This document shows positions 12,231-23,935 of a stretch of DNA of 64,000 bases, one piece after another. Made by a program: the position numbers and the translations under genes. The notes under the pieces were generated by a model, which was not told the origin of the DNA, searched no databases, and was given only the letters and a program-made list of their open reading frames with translations. The DNA is from Paguma larvata (lineage: Eukaryota; Chordata; Mammalia; Carnivora; Viverridae). Positions within the stretch are counted from its first letter, which is position 1. Every line of letters begins with the position of its first letter. The DNA lies in NCBI GenBank assembly GCA_030068075.1, contig CM057826.1, forward strand, positions 48,018,558 through 48,082,557, in the 5' to 3' direction.

Positions 12231-12665
12231 AGAATGGCTGCACTAAGCTCTAAATTCCCTGAAGGTAGGGCGATGTCTTATCCATTTGGGTCCCGAGAGC
12301 CCAGCACAGCATTTGGCAGGACAAGACTCCACCTTAACCCAGTGGAGTCCCCCATATCCACTCTGCTCAATCCCCTTGCAGCCCTTCACGCTCTCTTGGG
12401 GTTGGGGATTCTCCGCATTGTCTTCACTTCCTCCTCGCTGCAGTTCTGGGCTGCTACTCATCTACTATGTACACTCTATCTCTTCTTCAAACTCCTACCT
12501 TACTCATAACCAGTACCATATAATCACACTGAACAAGTTTATCTCTTCTGCTGTTTATCCTTCACAACATGATTACAAACTCTCTGAGGCAAGAATCATG
12601 TCTGATATGATTCTCTTCTCCCTCATAAGTGCCTAGTACAATGCAACTCACAGAGTGATAAATAT
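12231..12665 (+). repeat. Two L2 LINE 3' fragments, plus orientation
   Basis: The segment 12250-12325 ('taaattccctgaaggtaggg...cccagcacagcatttggcag') and the segment 12470-12660 ('acaaactctctgaggcaagaatcatg...agtgcctagtacaatgcaac') both match the L2 sense 3' untranslated region. They are separate copies or a duplicated end. Open frames over them are not genes. Confidence 0.65.
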
Positions 12666-15079
12666 ATCCGTCCAAGGCAAACTATGGGGGTAATTAACAA
12701 AAATTTTTTAATAATCTAATTATGTGATCAATGTACACAATAGGAAGAAGACACACATATATAGCATAATAGTTACGTGTGATAAATATGAATGTACTTA
12801 ATATGGCAACCAACCTGATCTTATTTGCAATGACCTTTGATCCCTGCCTAAGAAACAGGGCTCTTCCGTGTGCTTTAGTTTTCCCTATCTCATGCTTCTG
12901 GTTATTATTTCATGCCTTGTTCATTACTCAAGCTCAGTAGCAACTTTGAATTTACTTCCAAATTTCTCTTTGCAACTTCCTTGCTTTAATTTAAATTTGC
13001 TTTCAATTCAAACCGAAGACTAATATTCAATTATTCTGTAGTTTCCCAGTGTTTGACTGGGTATTGGGGAAGCTAAAATATCTTAACCTTGAAGGATATT
13101 CATGTAATCTCTCACCCAAATAAAAGGCAATGGTACTCACAGAGGGAATAAAAGAAAAACAGAAAGATTAATGTGTGCTGAAGATTATAAATTGTTCTTA
13201 TTTCTTAAAAACTTGAATTCTAAACAGAATTCTCTTCTTATTCTCTAATTCCCTAAATTCTGCCGAGTGCCCAACAGAACAATCACATAGAACAATGCAA
13301 ACAGCTCTGACTTATGGGTCTACCTGTGCGTGTGTAGCCAGGCAACAGAACGCTGTCACACGCAGTTCATGAACACAGACAATCCCATATGTGAGCCCAC
13401 AGGCATACGCATGTGTGTATAAAGGCAAGTGGGTTTTGCCTAAGAACTACCCAGCTCCACTTAACTCTAAGCCAAGTTTAATCAAACACTAATTCCCAGT
13501 CTTTTTGTTGGGTGTTATTTATACTTTCAGTAAAGCACATGGCATCACGTCTAAATGATCATGAACAATAAGGGTATCCTTAAAGGACTGTACTGTTGAC
13601 AAAGAGCACATACAACCAACCCAGCTGGAAGGGATTCACTTAGAATGCCCCTTTAGCAATAGCTGTAATAATTTAATACCATTAGTCTCCGTCTCAACTG
13701 TAAATGGCCTTAATGGACCCTGCAGTGTTCCCTCAGATTCTATACCAATATTGGGGCACAGCTTTTATGCTCACATTACCGCTGCTAATTGTAAAGCCCT
13801 TGTGTTGGATACACTCGAGTGTTGCAATAAGTGTCTTCGGTTAACTTCTTAAGGGCACAGCTTTAAAAGGAGCATTCGTCAACGCGCTAGAAAAGGCAAG
13901 AGAATGTTTCATCTGGCTTCAACGTCGAGGGGGATCCTGAAAAGTCTGATTGCCTCGCTCCTTCCTTCTTTACAACAAGCACTGTTGCTTCAAAACTTGT
14001 TAGCAGCCATCTCCTCAAAGGATTTATTTTGATAGTTCATGAATGTGTTGTCACACAGCATAATTAAAGCTTACAGAACTATTATCAAAACACAGAGGAA
14101 ATGTGCTCAGGGAGGCTGATGGCTACCCGGCCGCCTGTGTCTGCTGCTTCCCACAGGATGTGCGCTGACTGACCAGCTGGCTTCCAAGTTCTGACACTAG
14201 GCATATGGAGGAAAGCGAGGCCTCGGGGTAAAGTGCGCGGGCAGGCTTCAGTGAGCAATCAATTACAAGTAACAGCCAACCCCCTCTTGGTGACTGTGTA
14301 TATTCCCACCATCACACACTGCCAGCTTGCCTCTATTTTGAATGCAATAAAACTTGTAGGGAGCCGACTCATGTGAAACTCTAAAGATATATGGTAGGGA
14401 TTAACCATAAAAACACTAATTAAGGATGGGCTAAGGAATCAGAGGACAGGCAAAAAGGCTTTCTGCCTCGCAGTTTGTATGTAATGAAGAAGGAAAGACT
14501 AAAAACAGTCTTCTCTGTTTTTCTTAAGACTGGACATTGAGAAAAAGGTTCAGGCTATTTGGGCTATACAATGTCATATGTTTCTCGAAGTGACTCCTCA
14601 CCTCAGTGGTCATAAATGAGTTGTGGATAGACAGACAGACAGGGAGGAAAAGAACAGAACATGCAAGAACTTTTGTATTCAAAGGTTTCTCTTTTTTAGC
14701 ATTTGACTTCAAAAATATGTTGTAATTCGCTGAATGAAATATGAAAAGGAATTGTGAAATTTAAGAGTTATATTTCCAAATGGCCCTGAATTTAGACCTT
14801 GCCTTCCCATTTCTTCCTTCATTATAGCAAAGTTCCTGGACTTATTTCTCTGCTTTGGGAATTGTGAAAGCTTGGGGCCGTTTTCAGTAATAAAAAAGCT
14901 ATCCCTCACTTGTAGAAAAGAGAACTCTTATGCAAATATTAATTTATTTTCTATATCGGTGCCAGAATTTTCTCACTAAAAAAATAGTTTGTGTAATTCA
15001 TTTTTAGCAAATAACTTTAGACAAGAGAAGAGAATGAAGACACCACTGAGTGCTCATTTTATTGTGTGTTATGATAGTT
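12666..15079. other. Unique intronic sequence with a conserved-looking block
   Basis: No interspersed repeat recognised. The part at 13790-14300 is entered separately. A short AGAC tandem run lies at 14630-14642. Confidence 0.5.
13790..14300. promoter_or_regulatory. Candidate conserved non-coding element
   Basis: Unique sequence of balanced composition retaining several CpGs (cactcgagtg, aacgcgctag, caacgtcgagg) inside an AT-rich CpG-poor intron. It also has homeodomain-like TAATTA cores and paired ttgcaataag/ttcaaaacttg stretches. This texture is typical of enhancers in developmental gene introns. No alignment was possible, so the call is tentative. Confidence 0.3.
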
Positions 15080-15225
15080 ACATGATAGATAAAGTACTAA
15101 AATACCTATGAGGCAAGAATTATGCCTATTGTACAGATAAGGAAAGGAAGCTCAGATTGAACCAAGGCAAGCCCTTTGACTAGTAAGGAAAATGCTGAAA
15201 CTCAAAACCAGCCTGTCTGATGCCC
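15080..15225 (-). repeat. MIR SINE fragment, minus orientation
   Basis: Matches the reverse MIR pattern: 'acctatgaggcaagaattatgcctattgtacagataaggaaa' followed by 'caaggcaagccctttgactagtaag'. Confidence 0.75.
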
Positions 15226-18200
15226 GAGTTATTTTTTTCATAAGTCTTCCCATTGTCCTTCTTCCTCAAAATGCATGACACTTTCTATATTGTGGGCGCT
15301 GAAAACGTATTTTCATGGAGCTAAGCCTTTTGGGACATAGGAGCCCTTCCTCCACCATATTATTATACTTGCCAAGTTACAAATTTGTGTGTTTTGGAAC
15401 ATGCAGACATTGATAGGAAAAAAATGCGTTTGTTTAATCTTTATATTATTTGCCTTTTACTCACAAAGACAAAATTTTAGCAGCTAGTTTCTATACCTCT
15501 CACTCTTTTCAAATTTATAGGGAAAGCCAGAAGCATCCTAAAAGAACAGCCGAATGTATTACTTACCATGAGACAGCATGAAGCATGACAAAGAGAGCCC
15601 ACTGATAGGAAACCAATCCATGTAAAAATAATCAGGCCTTGCTGTCTAAATAAAATCATTATAGGTTAAATGTGGAGGTGAAGGGAAGAGTGGGGAATCA
15701 GGAGAGCCAAGCACATGAGAAACAACCACACTTTCTTAACAATTCATAGCTTTATGAGTTTGTTTCTTTGGAATCAAAATTCATTCTTTAGATTGCTCCT
15801 AGGATTACTTAGGCAAGTAAGGATGAATTGTATATATATAGTGATTTAAGGTAAGGATTTTATTTCTTAGAATGGGAAAGCTGACAGTATTCAGACAAAA
15901 TCTCTGACGCTGAGATCCTAGAAACCTACACAGTCCAAAAGCCAACTTCCAAAGGCTCAATAGATCCAAGCAGAGAAGCCACTAAGGTCACTTTTCATAG
16001 ATTTCTAATTGCCTGCTAGAAGGTGCATCCTGAGAATAGAAAGCTTACCTCAAACTTCACCTGCTTTACAGTTGACAACCAGGACTATAAAATAATAAGG
16101 CGATACTTAACCAACATGCCTACCAAAACTTAAACATTAGAGTAACTATACGATTTTTCTAATTTAATGGCCCTTGCTTGATATATTTTTGGAATTTCTC
16201 TTTTAGAAGTTCCTTTATAGTCCACCACAAACCAAACCAAAAAAGAAAAACCAAAACCATTACTCATACTTCATAACCTAATGCAAGAAAGAAAAATCAT
16301 CCAAGTTGACCACTTGCTTGATTCCTAACATTTGACTCTTTCCAAACACAGCCCCCAAAAGTGAAGACTTATCTCTGTCAAGGATATTCAAAGCAATATG
16401 CTCCAGGCTGAAGGGCAAACCAAGGTTTAAAGAAATCATATAAGCCCATGACTTCCCAAAGGGCAATTAGATGTGTAAGTGGGGATATGCTTCTTTAAAA
16501 AATAAATACATCATATGACTCCTTCTTATTTATGCTTTATAAAATCACTTCCAAGTGAGCAGATTGCCAATCAGAAGTATTCTCCATTGCCCCTGGGTCT
16601 GGAAGTAGTCATGAAACAATAAAAGTAAGGCTCATGGGTCAGCTAAAATGGCCAGTGACCAACCACTTAAAACAGAACCCAAATCTGGCATTTAGATACC
16701 AACATCGGTAAAAATAGCCACCTCTTCTGCAAGACTTCTGTTCCCAAGACTTTGTAGTGGCCAATGGCAAGTGTCTACTGGTGTGAAGGAACTATCAGCT
16801 GCAACGTCCTCAAGACCTTGCACTACTTATAGGAAATATACAGAAGACATTGCAAAATCCTTTGGCCACCAAAGCCCTGAATTTCTCCAGTCAGCTGGGC
16901 AAACAGCCCACACAGAAGGCATCTCTCTGACCTCCCTTTCCAGGGCAGAGGTCAAAGGAGACTGAAAGTGAATCACCTCCTTGGTGCGGTGGCTTATAAT
17001 GGCTTTTTCTTGACATCAGGTGCTAAGCTACCCTGGCTCTGCTCTTCTTATATTTTACACTCTCTGATTGATGTTAGAGAATTCTCCCACAAGGGAAGCG
17101 ATTAAGTGATTTCCAGAGAGGAAAAGGTGCTATTGAGGTCTCTAAGTGAACATGCAAGATGCCCAGGGAAATAATCTGGGATGTCCCAGTGCAAAATTCT
17201 ATAACTATTACCTGAGTATGTGAGTTATGATTTTTGTTTTTCCCCCACAGTGTATACATGATGTGACATGCTTTATTTATTGGAGCTGATTTATCCACAC
17301 TGCTTTATTGTTGACCAGCTTTTATTTCTTCCTTAACCTTATTAACCCTTGCTAGTATTTGACAGCTTAACACCCTCCATCACTCTGCAACATTCACTCT
17401 GAGAACCGACGTGGAACTAATAGCAGCCCTTTTATTTCCAATCTTTGAGGTCACAAGCAGCTGCCCTAGCCTGAACCCTGAAAGATTTTTCTATAGGTAG
17501 TTCTCTTTCAATGGGTCGTCTCCTTAATGTATCTCTACAGGTTTGTCTGGATGTTTGAAATGAGATGTGATTCCTGCTAACTTTAGTCACCACCAACATG
17601 TACCTTAGAAAAGGAAGAATAAGTTTTACCTTTAGAAAAAAGCCCTGGGTAATTCAGGTGAAACAACTTGGTGATTTTCTCCTTGGGTATTTTCTCAGTT
17701 TTCAAGTTACATCCAAAGAGTGTTCATTTGGGTCCACATTTGTTTGTCCCAACAAAATCCACTAATGAAACAAATTCACAAACTTCTGTTACCTGGTGTA
17801 GTGTGAATGGAACAGAGCATAGTGGGTGGGATTTTCTAGTTCTGTTTTTCAGCCTGGATTGATTAACTCTAATAAATTCAGGGAGGTGATGTCAGATGAT
17901 GCCCGTCAAGCTGGATCTTACAGCCCAGTTGTTTATTATTTCACACTGCCCCGGGCTCAGTCTTTGACATTCACCACCCTAAAAGGTCATGAAGTCAAAT
18001 TCTACAGCCAGATTTAGCAAGTATTTTGGTGAGCAGGCTCCTGTGTTAATGAAGACTAGTTTTCTTATCATTTAGACTTAGGGGAAAAAAATTCTACATT
18101 GAATACAAATATCCCCAAATCAGCAAATTCACACTTTTAAATAGCCAGGTCAGGGTAAGAACATTTGAGACCGCAGGAGATGGAAGAGGGTATAGAGGGA

Positions 18201-18829
18201 AGCCAGCCAGCGCTAAGAAACCAAGCAAACAGAAGAGTTAACAACTGTGGGGGCAAAAATAACATTTTCCACCAGCGAAGATGGGAAAACCTGAGTCGAC
18301 AGCCAACAAAGTCCATTGTCCAAGCTCTCCATTAATGTGCACTCCTAGGCTGGCCACCATTGTTCCTACCATCCCAAAGAGGCTCCAGGCTTTTGTTCCC
18401 AAGCGCAAAAAAGACCCAGAAGCTGGACTCACAGTCCTCCATGCTCTGTACAAGTCAGAACTACAGCCTTAGAAGCAATCCATGTTCTCAAACTTTTCTT
18501 TCCCTAAGCTTAATACAATCCTAGATAATTGAAATCAATGACATCAGACCAGCAATTTTTTTTTTTTTAGAACTTCTACCTGGGAAGAATATAGCATGAT
18601 AGACAAGCATAAGGTCAGTGCCACTTTCTTTATTTTCTAACCATCAAACCTTTCTTTGTCTCCCCTCACCCTCCTGTGTCTCTAAGATAAGAGGGAAAAA
18701 TAGGCATCTGTCTACAACACACACAAATTTCCACTGGGGGGGAAATCCAACAAAACAAAAAGTGAAGAGAAAGAAGAGATAGGGCCTATTTCATTTGGTT
18801 TGGGTCCTGCCAAATTTCCATTAACCCCA
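15226..18829. other. Unique intronic sequence
   Basis: No confidently recognised repeat, RNA gene or exon. Short A- and C/A-rich runs near 16225-16260. Several open frames of 60-75 codons have no domain or splice support. Confidence 0.5.
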
Positions 18830-19300
18830 CCCAGTTGGCTTTTCTGGCCTCAAGTATCTATCTGGACCATTAGTGCATTTCCTCATCACTGCCCCGGATC
18901 CATTTGCCCCCCCATTAGAAAACAGGAAGACGCTATACCCAGCATTTCGGCAGAGGCAATGCCACTGTCTACACGGCCTGAATTTTTTTCATAAGTAAGA
19001 AATCCCTACCTGTACACTACTCCCATTTTTTATTAGTGGTAAACACATGGACATTATGCTCATTCACTCTGATGACTTGAATATTCCTGAGACATACTAA
19101 ATTCTCCCTCCTATTAATGTATGATTTATCCTAGATGAGGCCTAGTCCCCTTCCCTCCTAAGTAAATGTACTTCTCAAGTCACCACTGAAATATCACTTC
19201 TTTGAGGAGTCTTCCCAGACCATTGCTCACTCCCTCTTCAGGTTAGGCTCCCTGACAGACTTAACAGTCAACACTCAATAAATATTTACTATCACGCTCT
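18830..19300 (+). repeat. L2 LINE 3' fragments, plus orientation
   Basis: The segment 18850-18925 resembles the L2 'cctggactattgc...cctcctaactgg...cttgccccc' part. The segment 19175-19290 matches 'tcaccactgaaatatcacttcttt...ttcccagacc' and ends 'aacactcaataaatattt', the L2 3' terminus. The middle is diverged. Confidence 0.6.
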
Positions 19301-19324
19301 CCCACATTATAGGTCTTAAAATGC

Positions 19325-19348
19325 AAAAAAAAAAAAAAAAAAAAAAAA
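19325..19348. repeat. Poly-A run (24 A) with adjoining CA/AAC repeat
   Basis: Uninterrupted A homopolymer followed by cccacacacaacaacaacaac. Probably a simple repeat; no processed gene copy could be recognised upstream of it. Confidence 0.9.
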
Positions 19349-19374
19349 CCCACACACAACAACAACAACTAAGG

Positions 19375-19590
19375 GGAGCTTGTCGAAGATGTAAATTCTC
19401 AGTCACCTATTCCCAGAAATTCTGATTCTGATAGAGGCTTGGGAAACTTCATTTGACTCAAGTGATTCTGACACAAGTGATCCTCAGCACTGTCCTCAAA
19501 TGTTAGCTCCGTGAGAGCATAGTCCACGTCCTAATCAGTCTACTCAGCATCATGCCTAGCATGCAGCTGGCATTTGAGAAACACTGAATT
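19375..19590 (+). repeat. MER5-like hAT fragment with an embedded L2-like piece
   Basis: The segment 19375-19500 ('cagaaattctgattctgatagaggcttggg...caagtgattctgacacaagtg') follows the MER5A pattern. The MER5-type end 'tttgagaaacactga' appears at 19573-19587. Between them, 'tccgtgagagcatagtccac...gcatcatgcctagcatgcagctgg' looks like the L2 3' end. Confidence 0.5.
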
Positions 19591-20283
19591 GAAACAAGGA
19601 CATTCTGATTCCAACTCTTCTTCCTCTAGTCTTAATTTTCCAGCCCCCACACAACAGTTGGTCGGCAGGGTAGAACACTGTCGAATCTTGCCTAGATCTC
19701 TGCAGCTCCTGAGCTGCACAAAGTACTATCAAGGTGGTCATGCCCAGGATTTCCCTAGCTCATGTGGATTTTTCATTTACTCGCTTTGGGAAGAATGAAC
19801 TTCAGCCTATTCCTTTTCCAAATAAAGGTCACAAGGGAAAAACTGACATGAACTTGGCAAATAAGGGTTTCTATTATTAAAAGCAGGTTGAAGCTGGAGC
19901 TTTGTGCAACTGCTTCCTACTTTCTGAAGTGTCTCTATTTTAAATGTGTGGATAGTGCTTGAAAAATCCCAGCAGGCTCTAGATGAGAGAGGATCATCCT
20001 CATTAACACTAATGGGAGCCGGGCTCGTGCACTAAAAGAAGAACACATCCTCCGGGCCAAGCCTAGTGGGTGGCAGGATGGGAACAGGAAGACTTGGGGT
20101 GGAGATGGGGGAAAGAGAGAACAAGACTTCATTTCATTCTATCTAGAAATTTAGTGAAAAGGTAGAGAGAGAGAGACCAATTAAAATGGACTGCTAGGCA
20201 AAGAAAGTTTAAGCTTCTAAAAAGATGCCATCAACATTCCAAGCAACTGAAATGGTCCAATATTGGGGGTGGGAGAGGGTGAA

Positions 20284-20830
20284 ACATTTATTCACTCATC
20301 AAATATTTATTTAGTGTACACAAGGCTGGAAGATAATGGTGAACAAGAAGAATAAAGTACCTGCTCACATAGAATTATCATTCTATGGGTTGAAGTGAGA
20401 GAATCACACCATTAACAAAGAAGCAAATAAAATATTTCAGTAAGACCAGGGCCTCATCTGATTTGTTCACCACCATATCCCCTAAGCCAAGTAAAGCAAT
20501 ATGGTCTCAGTAAACATTTATTAAAGGATGAATGGAGGGTGGATTGGATAGAAGGGAAAGTCAGAGAAAAAGTGACCAGGAAAAGTTTCTCTGAGAAGGT
20601 GACATTTGAACTGAAAAGCAAGAAAGAAGCTGTCTTGAATGTTCTGCAAGAAAAGTTCCAGAAAGAAGAAACATCAAGTTCTCAAGGCCTGAATGGGTTT
20701 GGCATGTCAAAAGAAGACCACAGAGGCTGGAGTGCGTTGGAAGCAGCCCAGGGCAATGGGGACAGTAGAGGAGGTAGAGACCAGAGCCCAAACAGGATAT
20801 GATGAGGACCATGTACAGGAAAGAGTAAGC
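20284..20830 (-). repeat. L2 LINE, minus orientation, interrupted by a short plus-strand L2 end
   Basis: The segments 20284-20436 and 20534-20830 read as antisense L2 ('tattcactcatcaaatatttatttagtg...', then 'ctctgagaaggtgacatttgaactga...gggcaatggggacagtagagg'). Between them, 20440-20533 reads in the sense direction ('caccaccatatcccctaagcc...ctcagtaaacatttattaaagg'). Open frames of 87-124 codons over this interval are repeat-derived. Confidence 0.65.
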
Positions 20831-21139
20831 AGTTGTGATAGTAACTTTATCCAACCAGATAGCATTTTCGGAACCTCTCATACATAAATGACTCAAGGTC
20901 ACTTGGTACAGAGAACACAAAGCCTCATTTACCACAGTGGGCTTGGCCAGAGTTTTATAAGAATGAAATCTTAGGTATTCATTTTTGCAAGGAAAATGGA
21001 AGAATCATATGTGTCTCCCAACCCTACAATATGTACAAGATGTTAGCTTTTGATAACTATTACCTTTATTATATAAATATTTAAACAAACTTATTATAAA
21101 ATAGTAAGATTCAAATAAAGAGATCTTCAATGAGAAGGA

Positions 21140-22240
21140 ACTATAGAAGTCACAAAGAAGGACATGTAAATAACAAATGCACACATGGAAAAATGCCCAA
21201 CCACACTGGTAATAAGAGACATATACACTTAAGTCCCACTATTGTCTATTGAATTAGGAAAAAGTAAATTTAATGATAATAATGTTGACAAAAATCTAGA
21301 GAAACTAGTACACAATCAACAGACTTGAGCACAGGGAATTCAAGCTGCTGGAAAACCATTCGACGTTATGCATTGAGAGCCATGAAAACGTTTATAATGC
21401 CTGAAAAAATAACTCTTCTTCTGAGATTTATCATAAGGTTTTCAAAGTATTTTCTACAAAGCCCTTGAGTTCTGCAGAGGAGCCTCAAGGCCTCTGGTGG
21501 TTATGAAAGGGGAAAAAGGGGTTTAGATACTCTACCCCATGACAACCAGCATGGTCTGTTTTATATACTCAGGCTCTTTATATAACAGAGTTCACTTGAA
21601 AAGGCAGTTCTGATACTTATTTTTTTTAAAAAGCTAGACTTTAAAAATCATAATCCAAATTACAAAAATAATTATAGCGGTGCCTGGGTGGCTTAGTCGG
21701 TTGGGCATCCAACTTCGGCTCAGGTCATGATCTCACGGCTCATGAGTTCGAGCCCCACGTCGGGCTCTGTGCTGACAGCTCAGAGCCTGGAGCCTGCTTC
21801 GGATTCTGTGTCTCCCTCCTTCTCTGCCCCGCCCCCTGCTCGTACTCTGTCTCTCTCTGTGTCAAAAATAAATAAACACTAAAAAAAAAATTATAAGTAT
21901 GAATATGTTCATCTGTATTATTTATAAGTGAAAAATGAAAAAAATCTCCACTTAAACAAGTAGGAAAATAATTTATTATCCATTAAATATGGGCTATTTA
22001 GAGACATGGAAAATTATATACAAATATATATAATATCAGAATCATACATATATAATCGGAATTTAAAACAAAATATACACAATTATACTATTCCATCATA
22101 ACTTTTTTAAAGTGCACATGGATCAAAAATGCAATATGATAAGCATGGTTGGATTGTAGGGTTTTCTTTTCTTTTTTATTTCTATCCCAATTTTTCGGTA
22201 ATGTAAAGTACTTTTATAACTTATTAAAGAAAAAAAGTGT
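21140..22240 (+). repeat. Ancient L1M LINE 3' region, interrupted by a felid SINE
   Basis: The segment 21150-21440 follows the L1 'aaccacactggtaataag...gacaaaaatctagagaaac...gagatttatcataagg' region. The segment 21895-22240 follows its continuation ('gttcatctgtattatttataag...tttctatcccaatttttcggtaatg'). The felid SINE at 21679-21889 sits between them. The stretch 21445-21675 is less certain. Confidence 0.6.
21679..21889 (+). mobile_element. Felid SINE (SINEC_Fc type), plus orientation
   Basis: Essentially complete. It has the ggtgcctgggtggcttagtc head, the tRNA-like box B 'gagttcgagccccacgtcgg', a gctgacagctcagagcctgg core, a CT-rich segment, an AATAAATAAACAC signal and a poly-A tail. A short duplication (aattata) flanks it at 21670-21676 and 21889-21895. 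Its low divergence from the core suggests a felid-lineage insertion. Confidence 0.95.
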
Positions 22241-22269
22241 TTAAAAATAACCTTGATGGTGGTGGGCCC

Positions 22270-22900
22270 ATGCATTATTATTTACCTCTGTGCCTCAGCA
22301 TCAAGCAAAGGGGCTGGCATAGAAGAGATACTCCAGAAATGTTGGTTAAATAGATATATCTTTTAATTAAATCTAACTATAACTAAAGCAGCAGAAAGAG
22401 GCAGGAGGGATTCCTTCTGGCTGGCCTAGAGGAAGGCCCCATGAAGAAGGACCAGGTGGGAGAGGTAGCCAGGCAGAAGGAAGAAGGGAAGACGGAACGT
22501 GGAGATGGGAAAGCACAGAATGTGTCTGGGGAAAGGAAGAAGTCTGAGTCACAGAAGCATGAGGCACCTGGGGCACATTCAAGGAATGCGAGGCTAAAAA
22601 GGTGGTTTGAGTCCACAAGTCAAATAATTTAGGCTTTACTCGGGAGGCAGACTGCTCCAGCAAACACCTGGGAGTGAGAGTGACATGTCCAGAACCGGAC
22701 TGCATGGAGACTGACATGGCTGTCGTGTGCATGGAGGACTGGATGTAGCACCAAGAAGGGGTGAGGGGTAGGGCCCAGGAGACCAGCCAGGAGGCCCCTG
22801 AGGGTGCAGGCACCGATCAAGGGCTGGAGCTGCAGGAATGGACAGCCGAGGACGCCCGGCTCGGAAGGGACTATACAGTAGAACTCTCCCGCGACACAGG
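22270..22900 (-). repeat. L2 LINE, mostly minus orientation
   Basis: After a short sense-type L2 end at 22280-22360, the interval 22400-22900 reads as antisense L2: 'gaatgtgtctggggaaag...gggagtgagagtgacatgtcc...ggccc aggagaccagccaggaggcccctgaggg'. The open frames of up to 146 codons on either strand here derive from this repeat. Confidence 0.65.
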
Positions 22901-23734
22901 CCTGGAATCCACTAAGACACAGCATCCGTCCTTAAGAAATCTGTACCTTTGGGGAAAGCAGTAACTCCCTCCTCGCCTTTGCCATGTCACCCAGGCTTAC
23001 TTTCGTGCTCTTGAGTGCATACGCACATCCAACAATTAAAGCTTCATCGTGTCTAACATTTGTTTATTAGCAGTCCCAAATGTTTCCTGTGCTATATAAA
23101 GTTTACCTTCGACCTCCACTGGGGAAGTGAAGGGTGGAGCAGGGAGAAGGGGAGGAGGCCAAATCTGTGCTGGACTCGAGAGAACCATCTCGTTTTAAAA
23201 TAATGCATTAACTCTGAAGCCCAAATCAAAAGGTTGCAAACTCGCGTAAAGCACCGGTGATTTAGAGCTCCCTTCTATACACAGTTCAGCAATGCATGGA
23301 ATGTAAAAATACATGGAAACCACAACACAGCAGGAATCTTGCTGTGCTGCTGGCAGAGTTCTCCGTTTCCCACACGGGCCCTAAATCTGACCCAGCGATG
23401 AAACTTTTAAATTTGTAAAAATAGAACAGTTGGGAAATCTTGGCCACTTTTAGTTAAAATAAAAAACAAAACCTCCATATTTGTGGGGGTAGTTGAAAAT
23501 CTGCCATACTTCTCCCTTCTTTGAAGGAATTTTAATGGTTAAAAAAATTTTTTTTTCAACGTCGAACTGTGTGTTCCTTTTTTAGGTTTTCCAGTGAATA
23601 TACTGTGGGGTGATCTGGAATATGTGGATTGTTTTCGGTTTAGAATCTCCACCGAGACCAGTCCCAAAACGTCCAATCAGCACCAATGGGTTCTAACAAG
23701 TACCCCTGCTTCATTTTCTGCAGCATAGTAATTC

Positions 23735-23935
23735 TACAGCTACTGCTCACTTACACATTATGCACCAGAATCATCTCAGGCCTCCACCCACAACCCTATG
23801 AAGGTAGGTACTATTACCCGCGCTGTACAAATGAAAGAAATGAGGTAAGTTAATCAACTCGCTCAGGTACAAGTAGTTGTCAGAATTCAACACCAGCACC
23901 ATCTGATTCCAAAGTCCAGCCTCTTTTCGTTATAC
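23735..23935 (-). repeat. MIR SINE, minus orientation
   Basis: Shows the reverse MIR layout: 'accctatgaaggtaggtactattaccc', 'gtacaaatgaaagaaatgagg', then 'aactcgctcaggtacaagtag' and 'tctgattccaaagtccagcc'. Confidence 0.75.

Noticed and set aside
21679..21760. tRNA-like sequence with box A and box B
   Set aside because: It is the tRNA-derived head of a SINE and is followed by the SINE body and tail, not a tRNA gene.
22373..22813. 146-codon minus-strand open frame
   Set aside because: Lies in an L2 LINE fragment, untranslated-region portion; not a functional gene.
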